IMG/VR virus record: IMGVR_UViG_3300049491_000354
Span: 1-23,353 of that record
Length of the DNA: 23,353 nt
Origin: a virus
Direction: 5' to 3' (one strand)
Shown: positions 17,795-23,353 of the stretch, piece by piece
Numbering within the stretch: the stretch's first letter is position 1
How the letters are laid out: every line of letters begins with the position of its first letter
The notes under the pieces: generated by a model
Databases searched by the model: none
The model's input: the letters and a program-made list of their open reading frames with translations, nothing else
Told to the model about the DNA's origin: nothing
Translations under genes and position numbers: made by a program

Positions 17795-18368
17795 TCCGCA
17801 AGATAAGACAGGTAAGAAGATTAGCCTACCCGCACCCGGTACAGTACCGGCACGAGTAGCTCGTATTGTCGAGATCGGTAAGCACGCCTCATTCAAGTAT
17901 GGCGTTAAAGATCAGGTACAAATTTGGTACTCACTCCCGACTCGGCTGATCGCTGATGAAGGTGAGTTCCAAGGCAAGCAACATCAGGTACGCACACAGC
18001 GTATGACTAAATCGAGCAATGAGAAGGCAGCGCTGATGAAGCATGTCAAAGCTCTGAAGCCGACAGCTACCTCGCTGAGTGAACTGATTAACTTGCCATG
18101 TTACATCACCATCGTGAACAACGATGTGAAAGCGCAGGATGGCTCAGTCACTGCGTACTGTAACATTATGGGGGTCATGCCGGTACCGGAAGGTATGCAG
18201 GTGGGTGACCTCGACACGGAACCGTTCTACTTTGACTTCGATAATCCCGACGAGACTGTCTGGACGAAGCATCTGTGGGAAGGTATGCGTGAGACGATCA
18301 TGAAAGCAGAGAACTACAAAGGTTCAGAAGTAGAAAAGATGGTACTTAAACTAGGAGCAACAGCATGA
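17784..18368 (+). CDS. Probable single-stranded DNA-binding protein, 194 aa
   Basis: ATG at 17784 has AAGGA upstream. The sequence has a beta-rich core (VQIWYSLPTRLIADEGEFQG; LINLPCYITIVNNDVKAQDG; CNIMGVMPVPEGM) like an OB fold, and a C-terminal FYFDFDNPDETVWTKHLWEG that I associate with phage proteins annotated as ssDNA-binding. There is no acidic C-terminal tail of the T7 gp2.5 or SSB type. Position between polymerase/exonuclease and the other replication genes fits. The family assignment is from memory of pattern and moderately sure. Confidence 0.55.
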   Translation: MALNPQDKTGKKISLPAPGTVPARVARIVEIGKHASFKYGVKDQVQIWYSLPTRLIADEGEFQGKQHQVRTQRMTKSSNEKAALMKHVKALKPTATSLSELINLPCYITIVNNDVKAQDGSVTAYCNIMGVMPVPEGMQVGDLDTEPFYFDFDNPDETVWTKHLWEGMRETIMKAENYKGSEVEKMVLKLGATA

Positions 18369-18655
18369 AGACGTACAACATTGCACGTGGTTACGCAGGC
18401 GACATCAAGATCGAAGTAGCAGATAACGTAGACTACAACTTCCATGTAGCGGAAGAAAGCCGACGTGGCTACGTCTCGTTCTACACGTTCGATGAGAAGG
18501 ACGAGTACGGCGCACGCCGTGGCGTCGCAGCCTTCACCGACGTAGAAGGTGTTTGGATCGACGGAACCAACATCAAGCAGAAAGTCCATACCAACGATAT
18601 GGAACTCGTGGCAGCTCAGAAAGCCGAGCATACCACCGAGTGGAAACAGCTGTAA
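18365..18655 (+). CDS. Small hypothetical protein, 96 aa
   Basis: The start overlaps the previous stop (ATGA). The product is beta-rich and charged (KIEVADNVDYNFHVAEESRR; YVSFYTFDEKDEYGARRGVA) and soluble. No family is recognised. A strong terminator follows the stop after a few bases, so a transcript can end here. Confidence 0.65.
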   Translation: MKTYNIARGYAGDIKIEVADNVDYNFHVAEESRRGYVSFYTFDEKDEYGARRGVAAFTDVEGVWIDGTNIKQKVHTNDMELVAAQKAEHTTEWKQL

Positions 18656-18663
18656 GAGGCAGG

Positions 18664-18690
18664 AGCCCCCTTCGTTGGGGGCTTTCTCTT
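18664..18690 (+). terminator. Rho-independent terminator
   Basis: AGCCCCC (18664-18670), loop TTCGTT, GGGGGCT (18677-18683), followed by TTCTCTT. A classical GC stem with T-rich tail. The operon continues beyond it with the same strand, so it probably attenuates rather than ends expression. Confidence 0.85.
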
Positions 18691-18699
18691 GAGGTAATT

Positions 18700-19011
18700 A
18701 TGGATTGGAAAGTACCAAAGAGTTTCAAAGTATTCACTCGTGAGTTCATCACTAAAGAGATGGATGAGGGTGGTATGAATGAAGGTGAGTCAGGTAGTAT
18801 GCTACTTGATCCAGCTATGATACAGATCAGCCCGCTGCTAGAGCCTGAGAGTACTAGACAGAAAATCACATGGGCACACGAGATGCTGCATGCTGTCCTC
18901 GATAGTATGGGTATCAAGATGAAGCATAGGCACCTGGATGCTATGGCAGCAGGTATAGTGCAAGTACTAGATACAGCAGAAGGTGATTATAATGCCCCAG
19001 AAAGGCTATAG
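18700..19011 (+). CDS. HExxH metallopeptidase-like protein, 103 aa
   Basis: Start at 18700 with GAGG five bases upstream, just after the terminator. TWAHEMLHAVLDSMG contains the zinc-protease motif HExxH (H60, E61, H64) in the context typical of small phage SprT/ImmA-like metalloproteins. The rest is helical with an acidic N-terminal half. A third zinc ligand is not certain (H85 or an Asp/Glu downstream). It may cleave a host or phage protein; family level only. Confidence 0.6.
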   Translation: MDWKVPKSFKVFTREFITKEMDEGGMNEGESGSMLLDPAMIQISPLLEPESTRQKITWAHEMLHAVLDSMGIKMKHRHLDAMAAGIVQVLDTAEGDYNAPERL

Positions 19012-19177
19012 GAAGGGCTGTGACGAGCGCGACTTAGAGATCCTTACCCAGCTATATGGTGAGGGGTTTACGACCCGCCAGCTAGGGGAGAAGTGGGATG
19101 TAGCCCCTACTACGATAGGAGTCTGGCTCAAGAAAGCAGGTGTTAAGATGAAACCACAAGGACGCTACTTCAAATGA
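18992..19177 (+). CDS. Helix-turn-helix protein, 61 aa
   Basis: ATG at 18992 overlaps the previous gene by 20 bases. RDLEILTQLYGEGFTTRQLG then EKWDVAPTTIGVWLKKAGV is a clear helix-turn-helix of the Hin/recombinase-tail or homeodomain-like type, with a basic C-terminus. It could be a transcription regulator or a DNA-binding accessory factor. The stop overlaps the exonuclease start (ATGA). Confidence 0.7.
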   Translation: MPQKGYRKGCDERDLEILTQLYGEGFTTRQLGEKWDVAPTTIGVWLKKAGVKMKPQGRYFK

Positions 19178-20079
19178 AGATGTTACTTGATGCTGATATG
19201 CCAGCAATGGAGCTGGGTGGACTACAAGACTACCCTGAAACACCTACTACTCTGTTAGTAGATAGTGATGGAGTTGAACATGCATTCGATAAGAACGGGG
19301 TTGAGCTGCTCAAAGAACCTCTTCCTTGGGAAACTGTCCGAGATCTTGCGAAGGGTAGGTTTATTTCTATTCTCACTAAGTCAGAAGCTGGTGGCTTCGA
19401 AGCATACCTATCACGAGGCGAGACATTTCGTCATAAGCTCGCAACCATCCTCAAGTACAAGGGTAATAGAGATGGACGTGAGCGACCGTTTCATTCTGCC
19501 CGAATCAAGCAGTATTACGCTGATACATTTGGAGCGCAGTGGTGTGATGGATACGAGGCGGATGACGGTATGGCAATGGAGCAATGGGGAGACTGGTCGT
19601 ACCTCGCTAAACTATACGACTACAACGAAGAACGGATTAAAGAGAACTCTAATACCGTTATCTGTAGTCGAGACAAGGATCTGAATACGGTACCTGGTTG
19701 GCACTTTAACTGGACCCTTAAGAAAGAGGCAGAGAAGCGAGAGATGTTGGGTGAGGTGCACTTCGAGAAGCCACCTTACTACGTTACGCTGATGCAATCT
19801 ATTCGTAACTTCTATACTCAGATGTTGATGGGTGACTCTGTAGATAACATCAAAGGGTTATACAACGTAGGTAAGAAGTCAGCTTGGATCAAGCAACTAG
19901 ATGATATGCACGACGAGCCAGCTATGTATGAGCACGTCAAGGACAAGTACCAACGGTACTACGGGAACTGGTGGCGTGAAGCGCTAGTAGAGACAGGCCG
20001 ACTGTTGCATATGCTCCGCAAGCCGGGGGATGTGTGGCTCCCGCCTGATGAACGCGATAATAACTATTATGAGATTTAG
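19174..20079 (+). CDS. 5'-3' exonuclease, T7 gp6-like FEN family, 301 aa
   Basis: A flap/5'-3' nuclease that removes primers and degrades host DNA. Motifs are LLDADMP at the N-terminus, KYKGNRDGRERP, DGYEADDGMAM (the acidic cluster), CSRDKDLNTVPGWHF and MGDSVDNIKGLYNVGKKSA, which is the helix-hairpin-helix metal-binding region typical of the family. The length matches T7 gp6 (300 aa). The start overlaps the previous stop. It lies next to endonuclease I, and together they would provide host DNA breakdown and recombination. Confidence 0.9.
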   Translation: MKMLLDADMPAMELGGLQDYPETPTTLLVDSDGVEHAFDKNGVELLKEPLPWETVRDLAKGRFISILTKSEAGGFEAYLSRGETFRHKLATILKYKGNRDGRERPFHSARIKQYYADTFGAQWCDGYEADDGMAMEQWGDWSYLAKLYDYNEERIKENSNTVICSRDKDLNTVPGWHFNWTLKKEAEKREMLGEVHFEKPPYYVTLMQSIRNFYTQMLMGDSVDNIKGLYNVGKKSAWIKQLDDMHDEPAMYEHVKDKYQRYYGNWWREALVETGRLLHMLRKPGDVWLPPDERDNNYYEI

Positions 20080-20278
20080 CCTGAATGCGCTTGGACAATC
20101 GTTATGGCCTCATGCCATCTTCAACGAAGAGGACGATCAGTTTAGGGCTTGGTGGTTTCGTTGCCCTACTTGCAACGATTCCTATTGGTTCCTTCCTAGC
20201 GATATTGATAAGCTGTATAAACGCACTCAATACCACGGGGTGTGCAAGCACGGGCATATAATCCATTGCATTAACTAA
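20069..20278 (+). CDS. Small zinc-finger-like protein, 69 aa
   Basis: ATG at 20069 overlaps the exonuclease end by 11 bases. CPTCNDSYWF and CKHGHIIHC give possible zinc ligands (CxxC plus C/H pairs). The rest is rich in aromatic residues (FRAWWFRCP). No family is recognised. Its stop overlaps the endonuclease start (TAATG). Confidence 0.6.
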   Translation: MRFSLNALGQSLWPHAIFNEEDDQFRAWWFRCPTCNDSYWFLPSDIDKLYKRTQYHGVCKHGHIIHCIN

Positions 20279-20676
20279 TGTATAAAAGCAAGTTAGAGAG
20301 ATTAAATGGGAAGCTCCTCGAAGAAAAAGGTATCACGTACTACTACGAGCCGAAAGAAGGGAAGATCCAATGGCTCCTTCCGGCGTCGCTCCACGAGTAC
20401 ACCCCGGACTTCTTCATCCCAAGACAAGACGGCAGCTACCTCATCGTCGAAACCAAAGGCATTTGGGAATACACAGACAGATGTAAGCACGCATGGGTAC
20501 AACGCCAATATCCGGGATTGGATATTAGGTTCGTTTTCACCAACAGCCGTACAAAGACTAGCAAAGGAGCAAAGCAAACTTACGCAGACATTTGCGAGGG
20601 GAGAGGAAGAGGAATCTTCAAAGGTCTAACCTGGCAGTATGCAGATAAGAGGATACCAGAGGAGTGGTTAGTATGA
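20278..20676 (+). CDS. T7-type endonuclease I (Holliday junction resolvase), 132 aa
   Basis: Resolves branched DNA and helps degrade host DNA. Clear similarity to T7 gp3: EYTPDFFIPRQDGSYLIVET followed by KGIWEYTDRCKH, LDIRFVFTNSRTK and ADKRIPEEW. Catalytic residues align as E7, D44, E58 and K60. Its length is shorter than T7 gp3 (149 aa), lacking part of the N-terminal swap segment. Placed after the 5'-3' exonuclease. Confidence 0.9.
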   Translation: MYKSKLERLNGKLLEEKGITYYYEPKEGKIQWLLPASLHEYTPDFFIPRQDGSYLIVETKGIWEYTDRCKHAWVQRQYPGLDIRFVFTNSRTKTSKGAKQTYADICEGRGRGIFKGLTWQYADKRIPEEWLV

Positions 20677-21056
20677 ATCAGTTTGATGTAGATGAGTACC
20701 AAGCTTGGGCAGCTACATTGTGGAAGAAGAAGGATGATATCCATCTTGACATAATGCACGCTCTACTCGGTCTTACTACTGAGGTAGGAGAGGTAGCTGA
20801 TCTATTCAAGAAGCCTTGGTTCACACCTAACAGAGTAGATGGACGCACTGTAGCAGATGTACAAGAGCTTAAGAAAGAGATAGGAGATGTACTATACTAC
20901 GCTGCTATCCTTGCAGAGATACACGGCATCCCATTAAGTGATGTAGTGTATAGTAACGTAACTAAATTAGAGAAAAGATATGGCGCGCAAACCAGTAACC
21001 CGACAAGTTCGGAATTGGAAAACCCTGTGTCTCACAACTTACACGGAGCAGTATGA
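20673..21056 (+). CDS. MazG-like nucleotide pyrophosphohydrolase, 127 aa
   Basis: TEVGEVADL (E37, E40) and KKEIGDVLYYAAILAEIHG (E69, D72) give the ExxE...ExxD pattern of MazG-type all-alpha NTP pyrophosphohydrolases. ATG at 20673 (with GAGGAG upstream in the previous gene) gives MNQFDVDEYQAWA; an ATG at 20664 is less likely. It probably removes unwanted NTPs or lowers the alarmone pool, as proposed for phage MazG proteins. Next to a second nucleotide enzyme-like gene at 21339. Confidence 0.8.
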   Translation: MNQFDVDEYQAWAATLWKKKDDIHLDIMHALLGLTTEVGEVADLFKKPWFTPNRVDGRTVADVQELKKEIGDVLYYAAILAEIHGIPLSDVVYSNVTKLEKRYGAQTSNPTSSELENPVSHNLHGAV

Positions 21057-21361
21057 TGGACGAACAAAGTCCTGGCGACGTGTGTGATATTCCGCAGGAA
21101 GTAGAGGTTCATGAGGACAACGCTTCCCCTTTGGAGGTAGAGTTCTGGGATATCTATGAAGAACATGGGATGGAGCATGCTACTAACTTCTTCGATACGT
21201 TCACTAATGGTGACGTAGAGGAAGCTAAGCAATTGATTCCTCTCATCTTGGATGAAGCCAAGGCTCGTGGTATTGACATGGTACAGTTCCTCGTAGAGTG
21301 GGACAAGCATGCAGCTGCGAAACAACAGGAAGCAACCAATGAGCAAGAAGTCGGAGAGTGA
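21053..21361 (+). CDS. Acidic hypothetical protein, 102 aa
   Basis: The start overlaps the previous stop (ATGA at 21053-21056). The product is very acidic (VEVHEDNASPLEVEFWDIYE; DVEEAKQLIPLILDEAKARG) and helical at its C-terminus, a charge that could allow DNA mim­icry, though that is speculative. No family is recognised. It overlaps the next gene by 23 bases. Confidence 0.6.
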   Translation: MMDEQSPGDVCDIPQEVEVHEDNASPLEVEFWDIYEEHGMEHATNFFDTFTNGDVEEAKQLIPLILDEAKARGIDMVQFLVEWDKHAAAKQQEATNEQEVGE

Positions 21362-21734
21362 TCCGAGCGGGCTAGACCAGCATGTTAAGGGCGCTAAGCT
21401 CGACGCTGGTAAGCTTAATATCTTCAAGATGGTTCTTGGCTACTTCGCCCCAGCTCTGCGAGCTGTCGGGTGGCTAAGCAATACCGGTGCTATCAAGTAC
21501 ACCTACGGCGGCTGGTCAGCAGTTGACAACGCCGAAGAAAGATACCTCGAAGCGGAAGTAAGACACCTATTCGACCTTGCCGAAGGTAAGGAATACGACC
21601 TGGTATACACAGACCCCAAATCTGGACGTGAATACTGGCACCATCACAAAGTATCCAAAGCATGGAATGCTCTAGCTGAACTGACTAAGTTCATAGAAGC
21701 AGGCGGTGTAACGGAGAAAATAGTAGAGAAGTAA
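21339..21734 (+). CDS. Probable dATP/dGTP diphosphohydrolase-like protein, 131 aa
   Basis: GAKLDAGKLNIFKMVLGYFA and TYGGWSAVDNAEERYLEAEV then RHLFDLAEG match the phage family often listed as DUF5664 / dATP-dGTP diphosphohydrolase N-terminal. ATG at 21339 has AGGAAG upstream; an earlier in-frame ATG at 21309 lies deep in the previous gene. If the family name is right, the enzyme trims purine dNTPs, as do enzymes in phages with altered adenine. No PurZ-type gene is in the window to support base replacement. Confidence 0.65.
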   Translation: MSKKSESDPSGLDQHVKGAKLDAGKLNIFKMVLGYFAPALRAVGWLSNTGAIKYTYGGWSAVDNAEERYLEAEVRHLFDLAEGKEYDLVYTDPKSGREYWHHHKVSKAWNALAELTKFIEAGGVTEKIVEK

Positions 21735-21739
21735 GTAGT

Positions 21740-22111
21740 ATGGCTAGAGGACGGCCAAGCAAGCACCAGGAGGGGGATCTGTGCGAGACTTGTTTCGTTA
21801 CACCCAAACGATTCAAGGGCTATAGTCCATCGGGTAGGAAGATATACGGTGCTACGTGTCAAGCGTGTCATCGTAACATGCACAGCAGACACAGGAAGGA
21901 TCACTGTGAGTTGTGTGATTACAAACCGTTGTTCATGCGTACATTGGATGTACACCACAGGGACGGTGACAACAGTAACAACGATGAGAGCAACCTGCTG
22001 ACGGTGTGCGCAAACTGCCATCGGGAATTAGAAGCCACCATTCACGAGCTAGGTGATTGGGAAAAGGCAGAGTCATGGCTCAAGAAGTTTCTGAAACGTC
22101 TAGTACGTTAA
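21740..22111 (+). CDS. HNH endonuclease-like protein, 123 aa
   Basis: Begins MARGRPSKHQ, a small basic AT-hook-like head, followed by two CxxC zinc ribbons (CETC...CQAC; CELC...CANC) and the HNH core LDVHHRDGDNSNNDESNLLT then VCANCHRELE, with the H-N-H residues in order. It is like small HNH proteins of T7-group phages. It may be a free-standing homing endonuclease or a host DNA nuclease. It ends the + strand operon just before the bidirectional terminator. Confidence 0.85.
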   Translation: MARGRPSKHQEGDLCETCFVTPKRFKGYSPSGRKIYGATCQACHRNMHSRHRKDHCELCDYKPLFMRTLDVHHRDGDNSNNDESNLLTVCANCHRELEATIHELGDWEKAESWLKKFLKRLVR

Positions 22112-22126
22112 AGATAGAAGCATAAA

Positions 22127-22160
22127 AAAAGGGCGGAACCTGTGAGGGAACCGCCCTTTT
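22127..22160. terminator. Bidirectional terminator between convergent operons
   Basis: AAAAGGGCGG (22127-22136) pairs with CCGCCCTTTT (22151-22160), with A-tract and T-tract on both sides, so it ends transcripts coming from either direction. It lies between the + strand replication operon and the - strand lysis genes. Confidence 0.9.
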
Positions 22161-22210
22161 CTTTGCCTGTAAGTTTTACCCTACAGGACTTAAGCCTTGG
22201 AGGAGGAGGA

Positions 22211-22462
22211 TTATGGCTTTTTTCTAATCCGCTTAGTCTGTGTCACTAATACCGAATCAGACCCATGAAGGGCTTGAACTAACTCTTTGATATCAGCTTT
22301 GATTTCATTAAGTAAGTCCGCCATTGAATCGTGCCCAGCCTCTAGAACAGCTACTCTTGTTGATAGTTTACCTACCCACATTGCCGCAGCTACAGATGTC
22401 GTAACCATGTACGCCATCATTGCGAATGTGTTGTAATCTACCTGCATCAAAGCTTCCGCCAT
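22211..22462 (-). CDS. Small membrane/coiled-coil lysis-cassette protein, 83 aa
   Basis: The last gene of the - strand cassette. After MAEALMQVDYNT comes one transmembrane segment, FAMMAYMVTTSVAAAMWVGK, then a coiled coil (LSTRVAVLEAGHDSMADLLN; EIKADIKELVQAL) and a basic tail (KRIRKKP). This topology is shared by i-spanin-like and Bdellovibrio-type lysis accessory proteins, but no motif is decisive. It overlaps the holin-like gene by 16 bases. Confidence 0.65.
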   Translation of the reverse strand: MAEALMQVDYNTFAMMAYMVTTSVAAAMWVGKLSTRVAVLEAGHDSMADLLNEIKADIKELVQALHGSDSVLVTQTKRIRKKP

Positions 22463-22872
22463 ACATTCAACCCGATCGCTGCCAGTACTGTAGCTTTCAG
22501 GATAAACCCGAGTTCACTACCACTGTCCAGTATCTGAGCTAGTGCTTGTACGCCAGTGATTATCCCTTCTAAGAAGGCAGGATAACCGAAGCCGTGTAGT
22601 ACACCACCTAGCATGATGCCGTTGATAATCCCTACCAAAGACAGAGTAACATACTCGTCCTTCCAGGTAGTACCCATAGACTCAGCTAGAACTGCTTCTA
22701 GATGTTGATCGTTTACTGTGATCGTTGTCTCATCAGCCTGACGCGCAGCGGATAACTGCCCATTGATTGCGTCCTTCGCTATCTTCCGATCTTGTTTCTT
22801 ATTGAGAACATCGGTGATTGGCTTTATAATCGTGCCCAACCCATTGGTTAGGAAGTCACCTATTACACTCAT
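22447..22872 (-). CDS. Three-TM holin-like protein, 141 aa
   Basis: N-terminal amphipathic part with coiled coil (MSVIGDFLTNGLGTIIKPIT; KDAINGQLSAARQADETTIT), then WKDEYVTLSLVGIINGIMLG with two further hydrophobic stretches (FLEGIITGVQALAQIL; GFILKATVLAAIGLNVW). This resembles the 3-TM holin family named for gene-transfer-agent release (PF11351, from memory). It would make holes for the lysozyme encoded immediately upstream on the same strand; the genes overlap by one base. Confidence 0.7.
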   Translation of the reverse strand: MSVIGDFLTNGLGTIIKPITDVLNKKQDRKIAKDAINGQLSAARQADETTITVNDQHLEAVLAESMGTTWKDEYVTLSLVGIINGIMLGGVLHGFGYPAFLEGIITGVQALAQILDSGSELGFILKATVLAAIGLNVWRKL

Positions 22873-23297
22873 CAGCCTTCCTTAATCATTTGTTGTAGCT
22901 CGTCGGCACGTTTGCCAACCTGCTTATCCCACTTGCTATCTGAAAGATGAGAGGCTGCGCCATCCCAATCTTTTGCTGCTGTACTAGCCAGCGTATTGTG
23001 GAACTTACTGAACGTAGGCCAGCCCATGTTAAACATGATATCTACGAATGCGTAACGTACCTTAGTAGGCATCTCATCAAAGCCGGGGATATGTTCTTCA
23101 CAATCTTTCCACGCTTCTATCAGATCATTCTTAAACATAAGTTCTACTTCGTCTGGTCTAAATCCTTTATCGGTAAGGTTGCGGCCTATACCACCGCTCA
23201 CCTTACCTACTGTATCTACGTACAGTTTATATCTAACTCCTTCGTGCCTTCCTAGCATCTCACGCATGAATGCGTAATCTGCGTCAGTCATCACCAT
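22872..23297 (-). CDS. GH24 lysozyme (endolysin), 141 aa
   Basis: Cleaves cell-wall peptidoglycan. RHEGVRYKLYVDTVGKVSGG followed by IGRNL carries the T4-lysozyme-type catalytic set: Glu19, Asp28 and Ser34 in the place of the usual Thr. No signal peptide or SAR membrane segment is present, so export would need the holin encoded next to it. The start ATG at 23297 overlaps the stop of the upstream gene. Confidence 0.9.
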   Translation of the reverse strand: MVMTDADYAFMREMLGRHEGVRYKLYVDTVGKVSGGIGRNLTDKGFRPDEVELMFKNDLIEAWKDCEEHIPGFDEMPTKVRYAFVDIMFNMGWPTFSKFHNTLASTAAKDWDGAASHLSDSKWDKQVGKRADELQQMIKEG

Positions 23298-23353
23298 GAT
23301 GTTATGATAACGATACCGCTACCACCATCACCACCACGACCGCCGGTGGTGCC
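23291..23353 (-). CDS. Partial C-terminus of a glycine-rich tail fibre-like protein
   Basis: On the - strand the frame entering from the window edge reads GTTGGRGGDGGSGIVIITSW then stop (23293-23291). Endings of the type GGDGGSGIVII are common at the C-termini of Gly-rich phage tail fibre or minor tail proteins. It lies just before the lysozyme gene, whose start overlaps its stop (frame-shifted by one). Only 20 residues are visible, so the assignment is tentative. Confidence 0.5.
   Translation of the reverse strand, partial: GTTGGRGGDGGSGIVIITSW

Overview
The window looks like part of the genome of a tailed bacteriophage with a T7-like replication machinery. Genes are short, tightly packed and often overlap by 1-4 bases (ATGA, GTGA and TGATG junctions) behind strong Shine-Dalgarno (SD) sites. 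A recognisable replication block holds primase-helicase, family A DNA polymerase, 5'-3' exonuclease and T7-type endonuclease I. A lysis cassette lies on the opposite strand. No single-subunit RNA polymerase, integrase or packaging gene is visible. The host cannot be named from the sequence; many small proteins have no family I recognise.

Layout: (1) 1-603 is a gene-free left end with a GC-rich alternating purine-pyrimidine tract and several short repeats. (2) 604-7517 is a left arm of about 18 small + strand genes (many of them membrane proteins of 33-82 aa, plus one with a ribosomal L7/L12-like motif) and one 437-aa orphan. Its gaps are unusually rich in hairpins and in copies of a perfect palindrome, TAGTCCGGACTA. 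(3) 7518-9648 is mostly non-coding. It carries hairpins and a cluster of elements with textbook tRNA T-arms that do not close into ordinary cloverleaves, interrupted by a 135-aa gene, a 10-codon ORF and a 47-aa membrane protein. (4) A strong terminator-like hairpin near 9956-9983 separates this arm from the next. (5) 10020-22111 is a long + strand operon: small genes, primase-helicase, a tyrosine-phosphatase-like protein, a run of tiny proteins (one resembling ribosome modulation factor, RMF), DNA polymerase, a DEDD exonuclease, a probable DNA-binding protein, an HExxH protein, 5'-3' exonuclease, endonuclease I, MazG-like and dATP/dGTP-diphosphohydrolase-like proteins, and an HNH protein. (6) A bidirectional terminator at 22127-22160 separates it from a convergent - strand cassette: a glycine-rich tail-fibre-like C-terminus (partial), GH24 lysozyme, 3-TM holin-like protein and a small one-TM coiled-coil protein.

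The right-hand operon makes the phage replisome and processes nucleotides and DNA. The left arm probably holds early host-takeover functions. Several independent items there and in the operon point to translation or RNA: the tRNA-like array, the L12-like protein, the RMF-like protein and many structured intergenic RNAs. The strongest candidates for something undescribed are the non-canonical, possibly circularly permuted, tRNA-like array and the dispersed palindrome/hairpin system of the left arm. Both are read by eye and need covariance searches and RNA data. The DNA polymerase also shows a paired Glu-to-Gln and Tyr-to-Phe replacement at the usual steric-gate pair.
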